This document shows positions 44,334 to 54,100 of a DNA stretch of 64,000 nt, piece after piece (the first letter of the stretch is position 1; each line of letters begins with the position of its first letter). Source of the DNA: Rhizobium sp. P40RR-XXII. GTDB taxonomy: Bacteria; Pseudomonadota; Alphaproteobacteria; Rhizobiales; Rhizobiaceae. Location of the stretch: NCBI RefSeq assembly GCF_012641405.1, contig NZ_JABAII010000004.1:1-64000 (forward strand), read 5' to 3'. A model generated the notes under the pieces. It was not told the DNA's origin, ran no database searches, and saw only the letters and a program-made list of their open reading frames with translations. Position numbers and translations under genes: made by a program.

Positions 44334-45974
44334 ATGATGATTACCAAGATGAACCGCGGTTTCCGCGCGCTTTCCGCCGGGGCGGCTCTTTCGCTTCTGC
44401 TGATGGCGACGCCGAACGCATATGCTGCGACGCCCAAGGATACGCTGGTCGAAGGCTTTGCCTTCGATGACATTCTGAGCATGGACCCGGCCGAGGCCTA
44501 CGAATTGTCCGCTGCCGAAATCACCGGCAACACCTACAGCCTGCTCGTGCGCCTCGACATCAACGACACCTCGAAGATCAAGGGTGACCTTGCCGAGAGC
44601 TGGTCCGTCTCCGACGACCACCTCACCTACACGTTCAAGCTGAAGCCCGGCCTGAAGTTCGCTTCCGGCAATCCGGTCACCGCCGAGGACGTTGCCTGGT
44701 CCTTCGAGCGCGTCGTCAAGCTCGACAAGAGCCCGGCCTTCATTCTCACCCAGTTCGGCCTTACCGGCGACAATGTGACGGAAAAGGCCAAGGCGACCGA
44801 CCCGAACACCTTCACCTTCACCGTCGACAAGCCCTATGCGCCGAGCTTCGTGCTGAACTGCCTGACGGCGACGGTCGCCGAAGTGGTCGACAAGAAGCTG
44901 GTCCTACAGCACGTCAAGCCGGCAACGCCATCGGCCGACTACAAATATGACAACGACTTCGGCAATAGCTGGCTGAAGACTGGCTTTGCCGGTTCCGGCC
45001 CCTTCAAGCTGCGCGAATGGCGCGCCAACGAAGCCGTCGTGCTTGAGCGCAATGACAATTATTACGGCGACAAGCCGAAGCTTGCCCGCGTCATCTACCG
45101 CTTCATGAAGGAAAGCTCGGCGCAGCGCTTGGCGCTGGAGAACGGCGATATCGATATCGCCCGCAATCTCTCGCCGACCGATCTTGCTGCCGTCGAGAAG
45201 AACCCGCAGCTTGCCTCTACCAATGCGCCGAAGGGCACGATCTATTACATCAGCCTCAATCAGAAGAATCCGAACCTTGCCAAGCCGGAAGTGCAGCAGG
45301 CGTTCAAGTATCTGGTCGACTATGATGCCATCGGCAAGACCCTGATTAAGGGTGTCGGCGAAATCCACCAGACCTTCGAGCCGAAGGGCCTGCTCGGCGC
45401 GCTGGACGAAAATCCGTTCAAGCTCGACGTCGCCAAGGCGAAGGAATTATTGGCCAAAGCCGGCCTGCCGAACGGCTTCTCGGTGACCATGGACGCGCGC
45501 AGCATCGAGCCGGACACCGGCATCGCCACCGCGATCCAGCAGACGCTTGGCCAGGCCGGGATCAAAGTTGAGATCATTCCGGGCGACGGCAAGCAGAAGC
45601 TGACCAAGTACCGCGCCCGCAATCACGACATCTACTACGGCCAGTGGGGCAACGACTATTGGGACCCCCATTCCAACGCCGATACGTTCACGAACAATCC
45701 CGACAATTCCGACGCGGGCACCAACAAGACGCTTGCCTGGCGCAACGCTTGGACGACGCCGGAGCTCGACAAGGAAACGAAGGCGGCGCTGTTCGAGGTC
45801 GATACCGACAAGCGTGCAGCCATGTACCGGGAAATCCAGAAGAAATATCTGGAGGCCAGCCCCTTCGTCTTCCTCTACCAGCAGACGGAAGTCGCCGGGT
45901 ATCGCAAGGATATCAAGGATTTCAAGCTCGGTCCGAGCTTCGACACCAACTTCGTCTGGCCGATCTCTAAGTGA
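44334..45974 (+). CDS. Peptide ABC transporter substrate-binding protein (DppA/OppA-like)
   Basis: A 546-residue SBP_bac_5 protein. The signal peptide ends near AYA-ATPKD. The mature part has LDPAEAYE-type ligand-frame residues (ILSMDPAEAYELSAAEITGN), LAESWSVSDDHLTYTFKLKPG and GSGPFKLREWRANEAVVLERN, all characteristic. ATG 44334 is 9 bases after AAAGGGGA; ATG 44325 is too close. It is second in the operon after the dipeptidase and would capture di- or oligopeptides in the periplasm. Confidence 0.87.
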   Translation: MMITKMNRGFRALSAGAALSLLLMATPNAYAATPKDTLVEGFAFDDILSMDPAEAYELSAAEITGNTYSLLVRLDINDTSKIKGDLAESWSVSDDHLTYTFKLKPGLKFASGNPVTAEDVAWSFERVVKLDKSPAFILTQFGLTGDNVTEKAKATDPNTFTFTVDKPYAPSFVLNCLTATVAEVVDKKLVLQHVKPATPSADYKYDNDFGNSWLKTGFAGSGPFKLREWRANEAVVLERNDNYYGDKPKLARVIYRFMKESSAQRLALENGDIDIARNLSPTDLAAVEKNPQLASTNAPKGTIYYISLNQKNPNLAKPEVQQAFKYLVDYDAIGKTLIKGVGEIHQTFEPKGLLGALDENPFKLDVAKAKELLAKAGLPNGFSVTMDARSIEPDTGIATAIQQTLGQAGIKVEIIPGDGKQKLTKYRARNHDIYYGQWGNDYWDPHSNADTFTNNPDNSDAGTNKTLAWRNAWTTPELDKETKAALFEVDTDKRAAMYREIQKKYLEASPFVFLYQQTEVAGYRKDIKDFKLGPSFDTNFVWPISK

Positions 45975-45995
45975 TGATCCGGCGGGACTAGTTCT

Positions 45996-47063
45996 TTGAG
46001 CACTGTCGAACGAAAAATGCAGGTGCGGCCCAAGAAGGGCCGTGCCGCTCCCTTTTTCATGGGTCTGCTGCGATTCCTCGTCGTGGCCGTCACGACCTAT
46101 CTCGGCCTTCTGGCCGTCACCTTCTTCATCGGGAGGGTCATCCCGATCGATCCGGCGCTGGCGATTGCCGGCGACCATGCGCCGACGCAGGTGCTGGAGC
46201 GTCTGCGGCGCGAGATGCATCTCGACCAGCCGCTCTATCTGCAATTCTATTTCTATCTGGTGAGCGCGCTCACCGGCGATTTCGGCACCTCCGTGCTGAC
46301 GACCAACCCGGTCATGGACGATATCCGGCGCGTCTTTCCTGCGACGATGGAGCTTGCCACGGTCGGCACGATCATCGGCGCGGTTTTCGGCGTCCCCTTC
46401 GGTGTTCTTGCCGCCGTGCGCCGCAACAGCATCATCGACCAGATCGTGCGCGTCATCGGCCTCGTCGGCTATTCGGTGCCAGTCTTCTGGCTGGCGATGG
46501 TTTCGCTCGTCATCTTCTATGCGAAGCTGGGCTGGGTGGCCTATCCCGGTCGCATCGACATCGCCTATGAATACACCTTCACGCCGATCACCGGTTTCTT
46601 CCTGCTCGACAGCGCCATGCAGGGGCAATGGGACGTCTTCTGGGACGTCTTCCGCCATATCATCCTGCCGGCGTCGCTACTCGGTTATTTCTCGCTTGCC
46701 TATATCAGCCGCATGACGCGCAGTTTCATGCTGAACGAGCTCGGCCAGGAATATATCGTCGCCGCCCGCGCCAAGGGGCTTTCAGAAACGCGGGTTATCT
46801 GGGGACATGCCCTTCGCAGCGCCATGGTGCCGCTAATCACTGTGATTGCTCTTTCCTATGCCGGACTGCTCGAGGGCTCCGTGCTGACGGAGATCGTATT
46901 CTCCTGGCCGGGCATTGGCTTCTATATCACCAGTTCGCTGCGCAACGCCGACATGAATGCCGTTCTCGGCGGCACCATCGTCGTCGGTACGGTTTTCATC
47001 GGCATCAATCTGATTTCCGATCTTCTGTATCGGACCCTGGACCCAAGGACCCGGCGTAAATGA
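45996..47063 (+). CDS. Peptide ABC transporter permease (DppB-like)
   Basis: A 355-residue permease with six hydrophobic segments. The N-terminal GRVIPIDPALAIAGDHA and the EAA loop EYIVAARAKGLSETRVIWGHALR are typical of DppB. The start is uncertain: TTG 45996 gives the full frame, while ATG 46017 gives a protein 7 residues shorter with a poor ribosome site. The 3' end overlaps dppC by ATGA. Confidence 0.87.
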   Translation: MSTVERKMQVRPKKGRAAPFFMGLLRFLVVAVTTYLGLLAVTFFIGRVIPIDPALAIAGDHAPTQVLERLRREMHLDQPLYLQFYFYLVSALTGDFGTSVLTTNPVMDDIRRVFPATMELATVGTIIGAVFGVPFGVLAAVRRNSIIDQIVRVIGLVGYSVPVFWLAMVSLVIFYAKLGWVAYPGRIDIAYEYTFTPITGFFLLDSAMQGQWDVFWDVFRHIILPASLLGYFSLAYISRMTRSFMLNELGQEYIVAARAKGLSETRVIWGHALRSAMVPLITVIALSYAGLLEGSVLTEIVFSWPGIGFYITSSLRNADMNAVLGGTIVVGTVFIGINLISDLLYRTLDPRTRRK

Positions 47064-47986
47064 CAGTTGAGATCACCCAACCCAGCTTGAGGGACTGGCT
47101 GCTGTCCGACCGGCCGCAGTCGCGCCGGCAGGCGAGACTAGGGCGTGCCTACGTCACCTGGCGGCAGTTCTCCGCCAATCGTCTCGCCGTCATTGGTCTT
47201 CTGATCATCGTTGGGCTCGTGCTCGTGGCGGCGCTCGCCGATGTAATTGCGCCGCATTCGCCTGTCATCGGCGATCTCACCAATGCCTATCTGAAGCCGC
47301 CCGGCACGCCGGGCTATCTTCTCGGCACCGACGACCTCGGGCGCGATATCCTTTCGCGCCTCATCTATGGTTCGCGCTGGACTCTCTATATCGTCGTCCT
47401 GGTCGCGATCATATCGGCGCCGATCGGGCTGATCATCGGCATGGTGTCCGGCTATACGGGCGGCTGGATCGACACGATCCTGATGCGCATCACTGATATC
47501 TTTCTCGCCTTTCCGAAGCTGGTGCTGGCACTCGCCTTTGCCGGCGCGCTCGGGGCCGGCATCGAGAACGCTGTCATCGCCATCGCCATCACCTCATGGC
47601 CGCCCTATGCGCGTCTGGCGCGGGCGGAGACGATGACGGTACGGCATTCAGACTACATCGCCGCCGTGCAGCTCATGGGCGCCTCGCCTCTGCGCATCAT
47701 CTTCCGCCACATCATGCCGCTCTGCATCTCCTCGGTAATCGTCCGCGTCACGCTCGACATGGCAGGCGTGATCCTGACGGCTGCCGGTCTCGGCTTCCTT
47801 GGTCTCGGTGCGCAGCCCCCGTTGCCGGAATGGGGCGTCATGATTGCAAGCGGCTTCAAATACTATCTCGATCAATGGTGGGTGGCGGCCATGCCCGGCA
47901 TCGCGATCCTCATCGTCAGCCTCGGCTTCAACCTGCTCGGCGATGGCCTGCGCGACGCGCTCGACCCGAAGGAGAGCGGGCAATGA
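47060..47986 (+). CDS. Peptide ABC transporter permease (DppC-like)
   Basis: A 308-residue permease with an N-terminal OppC_N segment (WRQFSANRLAVIGLLIIVGLVLVAA), LLGTDDLGRDILSRLIYGSRWTL, and the EAA loop DYIAAVQLMGASPLRIIFRHIMP. It overlaps dppB and dppD by ATGA at each end, so the three are translationally coupled. Confidence 0.9.
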   Translation: MTVEITQPSLRDWLLSDRPQSRRQARLGRAYVTWRQFSANRLAVIGLLIIVGLVLVAALADVIAPHSPVIGDLTNAYLKPPGTPGYLLGTDDLGRDILSRLIYGSRWTLYIVVLVAIISAPIGLIIGMVSGYTGGWIDTILMRITDIFLAFPKLVLALAFAGALGAGIENAVIAIAITSWPPYARLARAETMTVRHSDYIAAVQLMGASPLRIIFRHIMPLCISSVIVRVTLDMAGVILTAAGLGFLGLGAQPPLPEWGVMIASGFKYYLDQWWVAAMPGIAILIVSLGFNLLGDGLRDALDPKESGQ

Positions 47987-48816
47987 CGACACTTTTGACC
48001 GTGGAGAACCTCAGGGTTCGCTATCCGACACGCACGGGTATCATCGAAGCCGTGCGTGGCGTCTCGTTCACGCTCGGCCGCGAGCGGCTGGGTATCGTCG
48101 GCGAGAGCGGCTCCGGCAAATCGCAAACGGGCCGCGCCATCATGGGGCTGACGCCGCCGCATGCGCTCATCACCGCCGACAGGCTGAATTTCAATGGTAT
48201 CGACCTATTGTCTGTTTCGGCGAGGGAGCGCCGGTCGCTGCGCGGCAAGCGCATCGCCATGGTGCTGCAGGACCCGAAATACTCGCTCGATCCCGTCATG
48301 ACTATCGGCCGGCAGATCACCGAAACGCTCCGTACGCATGAGAAGGTGAGCAGGGCGGAGGCGCGCGACCGTGCCATGGCCATGCTGGAAGCGGTGCAGA
48401 TCCGCGATCCCGGCCGCGTCTACGACCTGCATCCGCACGAAGTCTCCGGCGGCATGGGCCAGCGCGTCATGATCGCTATGATGCTGATCGCCGGGCCGGA
48501 GCTGCTGATTGCCGACGAACCGACCTCAGCTCTCGACGTCACGGTGCAGCTCGATGTGCTTGAGATCATGGACAAGCTCGTCTCCGAGCGCGGCATGGGG
48601 CTGATTTTCGTCTCGCACGACCTGCGGCTGGTGTCGTCCTTCTGCGACCGCGTAATCGTCATGTATGCAGGCAAGGTGGTGGAAGAGCTGAAGGCTTCCG
48701 AATTGAGCAATGCACAGCATCCCTATACTCGCGGCCTGCTGAACTGCATGCCCATCATCGGCGAAAGCCGGCATCCACTGCCGGTGCTCGACCGCAAGCC
48801 GGAGTGGGCGGCATGA
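47983..48816 (+). CDS. Peptide ABC transporter ATPase (DppD-like)
   Basis: A 277-residue ATPase. Walker A is GESGSGKSQT near residues 43-52, signature VSGGMGQRV, Walker B LLIADEPTSALDV. HPYTRGLLNCMP near the C-terminus is the oligopeptide-ATPase tail motif, but the Cys cluster seen in some DppD proteins is not obvious. It pairs with the DppF-like ATPase encoded next (ATGA overlap). Confidence 0.9.
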   Translation: MTTLLTVENLRVRYPTRTGIIEAVRGVSFTLGRERLGIVGESGSGKSQTGRAIMGLTPPHALITADRLNFNGIDLLSVSARERRSLRGKRIAMVLQDPKYSLDPVMTIGRQITETLRTHEKVSRAEARDRAMAMLEAVQIRDPGRVYDLHPHEVSGGMGQRVMIAMMLIAGPELLIADEPTSALDVTVQLDVLEIMDKLVSERGMGLIFVSHDLRLVSSFCDRVIVMYAGKVVEELKASELSNAQHPYTRGLLNCMPIIGESRHPLPVLDRKPEWAA

Positions 48817-49562
48817 CGGCGGCACTTGCAGTTGATGGCCTCAGCGTCGTCTATGATGGCTACTATGCCCTCGATGCCGTCGGTATCGAGGTGAACAAGG
48901 GCGAATCCTTCGGTCTAGTCGGCGAGTCCGGCTCCGGCAAATCGACGCTGCTGCGCGCCGTCGCCGGCCTTGCGCCCGTCACCGATGGCGCCATCCGCGT
49001 CGGCGGCGAGCAGTTGAAGGGTGCCAAGCGCAGCAAGACCTTCTATCGTCAGGTGCAGATGGTGTTTCAGGACCCTTACGGTTCCCTGCATCCGCGCCAG
49101 ACGATCGACCGGCTGCTCCTAGAGCCACTGGCGATCCACGGGATCGGCGACGGCGAGACGCGCATTGCGAGAGCGCTGGACGAAGTCGGCCTCGGCTCCG
49201 GTTTCCGCTTCCGCTATCCGCACCAGCTGTCCGGCGGCCAGCGTCAGCGGGTTGCGATCGCCCGCGCGCTGATCGTTGAGCCGTCCATACTGCTGCTCGA
49301 CGAGCCGACTTCGGCGCTCGATGCCTCCGTCCAGGCCGAGGTGCTCAATCTGCTCGAACAGGTGCGTAAGGACCGCAATCTGACATTCGTGATGGTTAGC
49401 CACGATCTCGGCGTCGTCACGCATATGTGCGAGCGCCTGGCCGTCATGCGCAATGGCGCCGTCGTCGAAAGATTGACGGCGAAGGAGCTGGCGGCGGGCG
49501 ACGTCAGGCAAGACTACACGCGCAATCTGATGGTCGCCAGCAAGGGGTTCGTCCGCGCCTGA
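48813..49562 (+). CDS. Peptide ABC transporter ATPase (DppF-like)
   Basis: A 249-residue ATPase. Walker A is GESGSGKST near residues 36-44, signature LSGGQRQRVAIARAL, Walker B ILLLDEPTSALDAS. It is short at the C-terminus compared with canonical DppF (about 330 residues) because it lacks most of the oligo_HPY extension. It is the last gene of the dipeptidase-transporter operon. Confidence 0.88.
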   Translation: MTAALAVDGLSVVYDGYYALDAVGIEVNKGESFGLVGESGSGKSTLLRAVAGLAPVTDGAIRVGGEQLKGAKRSKTFYRQVQMVFQDPYGSLHPRQTIDRLLLEPLAIHGIGDGETRIARALDEVGLGSGFRFRYPHQLSGGQRQRVAIARALIVEPSILLLDEPTSALDASVQAEVLNLLEQVRKDRNLTFVMVSHDLGVVTHMCERLAVMRNGAVVERLTAKELAAGDVRQDYTRNLMVASKGFVRA

Positions 49563-49723
49563 GCGGGCGACGCCTAATGCCTTCAGCGCGTTAACGAATA
49601 GGCCCGTTAAACACGACCAATCGTATAGACTATTGACACCCGCCGCAATTCTGTCATGATCTCGTTAATGGCAGTTAACTTTCGTGATCCCGATCAAGGG
49701 TCATATGTTAAGTGGAGGCAGGC

Positions 49724-49912
49724 ATGTTTTTCATGGGTGGCATGACCATGGGCTATCTTCATCCGCCGGTGCCGGTGAAGCAGGAAGGTGCACGGTCCGC
49801 CTCTCTTTCCGATGAAAACAGCCGCCGCCAGTCGGCTCCTGCCGAAGAGCAGGCTGCCGACAGCAGCGCCATCGAGCGCAGTTTGATTTGGGCCCGCCGC
49901 ATTCTCTGCTGA
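49724..49912 (+). CDS. Small protein of unknown function
   Basis: A 62-residue protein starting MFFMGGMTMGYLHPP after a GGAGG ribosome site, with a hydrophilic middle (SLSDENSRRQSAPAEEQAA) and the end IERSLIWARRILC. The clear ribosome site and stand-alone position support a real gene. No family is recognised. Confidence 0.5.
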   Translation: MFFMGGMTMGYLHPPVPVKQEGARSASLSDENSRRQSAPAEEQAADSSAIERSLIWARRILC

Positions 49913-50074
49913 ATTGGCATTGCCGATCTTTCGGGTCCTCGAAATCCAGTGGTTTAATTTTTCTCAGCTCGTGTGCTGGACGGAAATTCATCTCTACCTA
50001 GTTGATAGGAAATATATGAATATCCGTCCCGGGCTCGACCTGAGAGACATATAAGAAACGAACGGAGGCGACAC

Positions 50075-50233
50075 ATGGCGAATTTGGGTATTGCGAATAC
50101 GCATGTGAATCAGTTCGATGGTTCCAAGCGCGCCGCTAAGACGCGGCAGAAGATACAGATGGCGATCCATGTCGTCCTTTTCTCCGCCGCATTCCTGTTC
50201 GTTGCGGCCATCGTTTGCGGCATCGTCGGCTAA
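50075..50233 (+). CDS. Small single-span membrane protein
   Basis: A 52-residue protein: MANLGIANTHVNQFDGSKRA, a basic stretch (KTRQK), then one hydrophobic helix IHVVLFSAAFLFVAAIVCGI at residues 31-50 ending VG. CGGAGG precedes the ATG by 9 bases. The layout (short cytoplasmic tail, positive residues, one C-terminal helix) fits a tail-anchored inner-membrane peptide. Partner and role are unknown. Confidence 0.6.
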   Translation: MANLGIANTHVNQFDGSKRAAKTRQKIQMAIHVVLFSAAFLFVAAIVCGIVG

Positions 50234-51123
50234 GTACGATGTTTTGCGGGGCGGCAACCCATGCCACCCGCACAGGATGGTCCTGCTTGCTGCTTTGATA
50301 GCGCTGCCGAGGGCCGTGCGGAGCTGGAATGCCGGACGCCCCTGCGCGGCCCGGCCTGTCCGAAACCCAGTTCCATTTCATCGCAACTCTCTCTTTTCCC
50401 GCTGACAGACCTTCGCTGGGCAAAGAAAATTTGCCCGGCCGATGGAATATGCCGCGCAGAAACGGTAAGCTTCACGCAAATAGAAGGGCATTGGGGAGGC
50501 CGTTGGCGCGGTCATGGTCTGGCGCGCGGAGGAAGCCAAAAGGCTCCTGTGCGCCGCGTATTTCCCTCGATTGTGAGCAGGACCGTTCCATGGGGCGGCG
50601 GTTGGAGCCAAAGGGTTTGAGCTCAGTATGTTCGTGCGTAGGCGATCGGCAGCCAAGCAATCAGCTTGTGAACCGTTTCGAAAACCAGACGTCCCGACAG
50701 GAATTTGCGAATCTTTTTAGAGGGTTCAGTTTAAGTTCATCTTCTGCGGGATATTGAGGGTTCAATATGCCGAACCATGCTGAATTTCCAAAATGGGATG
50801 AATCAGCCCAGGGAGAATGCCTCATGACCTTGATCGATTGTCGCTGACGTGTGCGGATCGCTGCCGGAACCATTTGGCCGCGTATCCAGTTTCACGGACA
50901 CCTTTTTGGATGATGACGAATTAGTCGCCGTAATCTTTAAAAACGCCTCGTGAAAATCTTCGCCTTTATATGTTCGTTCTAAGCCGTCATTTCGAATTCA
51001 CCCCCTTCGCCCGCCGGGAAGCGAAGCAAAAGGGTCCAAATGCGTGAATTCTTGTGTCGGGCAGGACAAAAACGATAAAGGCGACAATGCCACTCACTCT
51101 GTTTGGACCCAGAACCCGAATCC
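50234..51123. other. 890-bp stretch upstream of ndvB with no supported gene
   Basis: Several frames of 80-140 codons exist on both strands (for example 50329-50757 plus), but they lack ribosome sites, recognisable domains and rhizobial codon preference. The ndvB promoter must lie here, probably in the AT-richer part after about 50880. I see no named riboswitch. Confidence 0.4.
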
Positions 51124-54100
51124 ATGACATCTCAAAATCTCTCCACCGTTACGCCGCGCGATTCTGAAGCCAAGCAGATCGATCATAACGATGCGATCCG
51201 CGCCACCTATTTCTCCAACGAGCAGATAAAGGAATGCGGCGCGACCTTTGCCCGCAACGGCGCGAAAACCAAGTTGCCGGGCTTTGCGCCCTTCGATTTC
51301 TTCGCCCGGCACAAGGAAAACGAGAAAGAGATCCTGCGCGTCTACCGCTCGGCCAATGCCGACGTTGATGCCGGGGAATCGATCACGCCGGCCGCAGAAT
51401 GGCTGCTCGACAACCACTACATCATCGAAGAGGCGATTCAGGAAGTCCGCCGTGACTTTCCGAAGAAGTTCTACGACCAGCTGCAGACGCTGACCATCGA
51501 CGGCATGGTCATGCCACGCACCATGGCGCTGGCGTGGCTCTATGTCGCCCACACCCACAGCACCGTTTCCAATCAGGGCCTGCTGGCGCTGGTCGAAGGC
51601 TTCCAGTCGGTGGAAATGCTGAAGATCGGCGAGCTTTGGGCCGTTCCCTCGCTGGTGCGCTACATTCTGGTCGAAAACCTGCGTCGCATTTCGAGTCGCG
51701 TCGAGCAGAGCCGCCTCACCCGCAAGAAGGCAAATGCCGCCGTCGATGAGTTGATCCGTCTCAATGACGACGCCAAGGTCGCCGAATTCCTGAAGACGCT
51801 CGAGCCGTTCACGTCCGACAATACCTTCGCCACCCAGTTCCTCTATCGGCTGCGCGATGGCTCGCATACGTCCGGCCTTGCCGTCACCTGGCTTGAGAAG
51901 CGGCTGACCGAGGCCGGAACCGACGCTGAAAGCGTCATGATGGCCGAGCACAATCGCCTCTCGTCCGGCAATGTGACGATGGGCAACATCATCAAGAGCC
52001 TGCGCCTGATCGACGACACCGACTGGTCCGTCTGGGTCGAAGAGGTCAGCGCCGTCGACAAGCTGCTCTGGGACGAGACCGACTATGCCAAGCTCGATCC
52101 GGGCTCGCGCAACAGCTATCGCCGCCGTATCGAAAAGCTCGCCCGCCGCTCCGAAAAGACCGAAATGGAGATCGCCCAGGTCGCCATGGCGATGACCGAG
52201 GCGGTCAAGATATCGGGCGAGGGCCATCCGCATGAGCCGAATATCGGCGATTTCATCATGGGCCAGCAGACGCAGAAGCTGGAGAAGGCGATCGGTTATC
52301 GTCTGCCGCTGTCGGTGAGCTTTGTGCGCCAATGGCGCAAGCTCAACTGGCTGTCGATCGCAGCACCGGTCCTGTTCCTGACCGTCGTCGCGCTCGCCAT
52401 CGTCGGCTACTTCATGCTGCATTCCGGCATGGGCTGGGCAGAAACCATCCTGTTGCTGTTGATGTTCTCGCTGCCGGCATCGGAAGGCGCGACCGGCCTC
52501 TTCAATTTCTTCGTCACCATGTATCTGACGCCGGCGCGCCTCGTCGGCTACGAATTCAAGGAAGGCATTCCGGAAGAGGCCCGCACGCTTGTCGTCGTGC
52601 CGACGCTAATCGGCAATCGCGATAGCGTCGACGAACTCGTGCGCAATCTCGAGGTTCATTATCTCGCCAATCCGGGCGGCGAGATCTACTATGCCCTGCT
52701 CAGCGACTGGCCCGACAGCCAGGAAGAGGAGAGCGAGCGCGATCTGGAAATCCTCGATTACGCCCGCCGCGAAGTGGCCAATCTGGCTGCGCGTTATGAT
52801 GAGGATGGCACGCAGCGCTTCTATCTGCTGCACCGCCGCCGTCTCTATAATCCGGCCGAAGGCGCCTGGATGGGCTGGGAGCGCAAGCGCGGCAAGCTGC
52901 ACGAGCTAAATATGCTGCTGCGCGGCGACCGCGATACCACCTTCCTGCCCGGCGCCAACATCGTGCCGAAGGACGTGCAGTATGTCATGACGCTCGATTC
53001 CGATACGCGCCTTGTGCGCGACACGGTCACGAAGCTCGTCGGCAAGCTGCATCACCCGACCAACCGCCCGGTCTTCGATCCCGAGAGCAAGCGCGTCGTG
53101 CGCGGCTACGGCGTGCTGCAGCCGCGCGTCACCCCGTCGCTGACCACGGGCAAGGATGCGTCGGTGTTCCAGCGCGTCTTCTCGGTCAATCGCGGTCTCG
53201 ATCCTTACGTCTTCGCCGTCTCCGACGTCTATCAGGACCTGGTCGAGGAAGGCACGTTCACCGGCAAGGGCCTCTATCATGTCGACGCCTTCGAGGCGTC
53301 GCTGAAGGGCAAGATCGAGGAGAATGCGGTTCTCAGCCACGATCTGCTCGAAGGCTCGATGGCGCGCTGCGCTCTCGTCACGGATTGCGAACTCGTCGAG
53401 GATTTCCCGATCCGCTACGAAGTTGAAGTCTCGCGCCAGCATCGCTGGGCGCGCGGCGACTGGCAGTTGCTTCCCTATCTCTTTAATCCGAAGCGCGGCG
53501 TCACCGGCCTTGGCCGCTGGAAGATGATGGACAATCTGCGTCGTTCGCTGACGCCGATCGCCTGGTTCTTCGCATCCGTTCTCGGATGGTACTTCATGGA
53601 GCCGCTGGCGGCGCTCATCTGGCAAATCCTCTTGATCTTCTGCCTGTTCGTCGCCCCGACCTTGTCGCTCATCAACGGCATCATTCCGCGCACCAGCGAT
53701 ATCGTCGCACGGGCCCATCTCTATACGGTCTGGTCGGATATCCGCGCTGCCAATGCCCAGGTCGCGCTGCGTATCGTCTTCATCGCCGACAGCGCCTGCA
53801 TCATGGCCGACGCCATCGGCCGTTCGCTCTACCGCGCCTTCGTCAGCCGCAAGCTGATGCTGCAATGGCGAACCGCCGCAAGCGCCCAGGCCGCGGCACA
53901 GACGACGATCCTCGGCCACTACCGTGTCATGTGGCATGCGCCTGTGCTGGCGTTACTGGCTCTGGCCTTTGCCTCACTCTCCGGCGACAACGCCTTCTTC
54001 GTCGGCATTCCCTTTGCGCTACTCTGGGTCTTGTCGCCGGCGATCGCCTGGTATGTCAGCCAGTCGGCCGAGACTGAAGACAGGCTTGAAGTGCCGGAAA

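Noticed and set aside
50329..50757. 142-codon plus-strand frame upstream of ndvB
   Set aside because: Low-complexity Arg/Ser/Pro composition, no ribosome site and competing frames on both strands.
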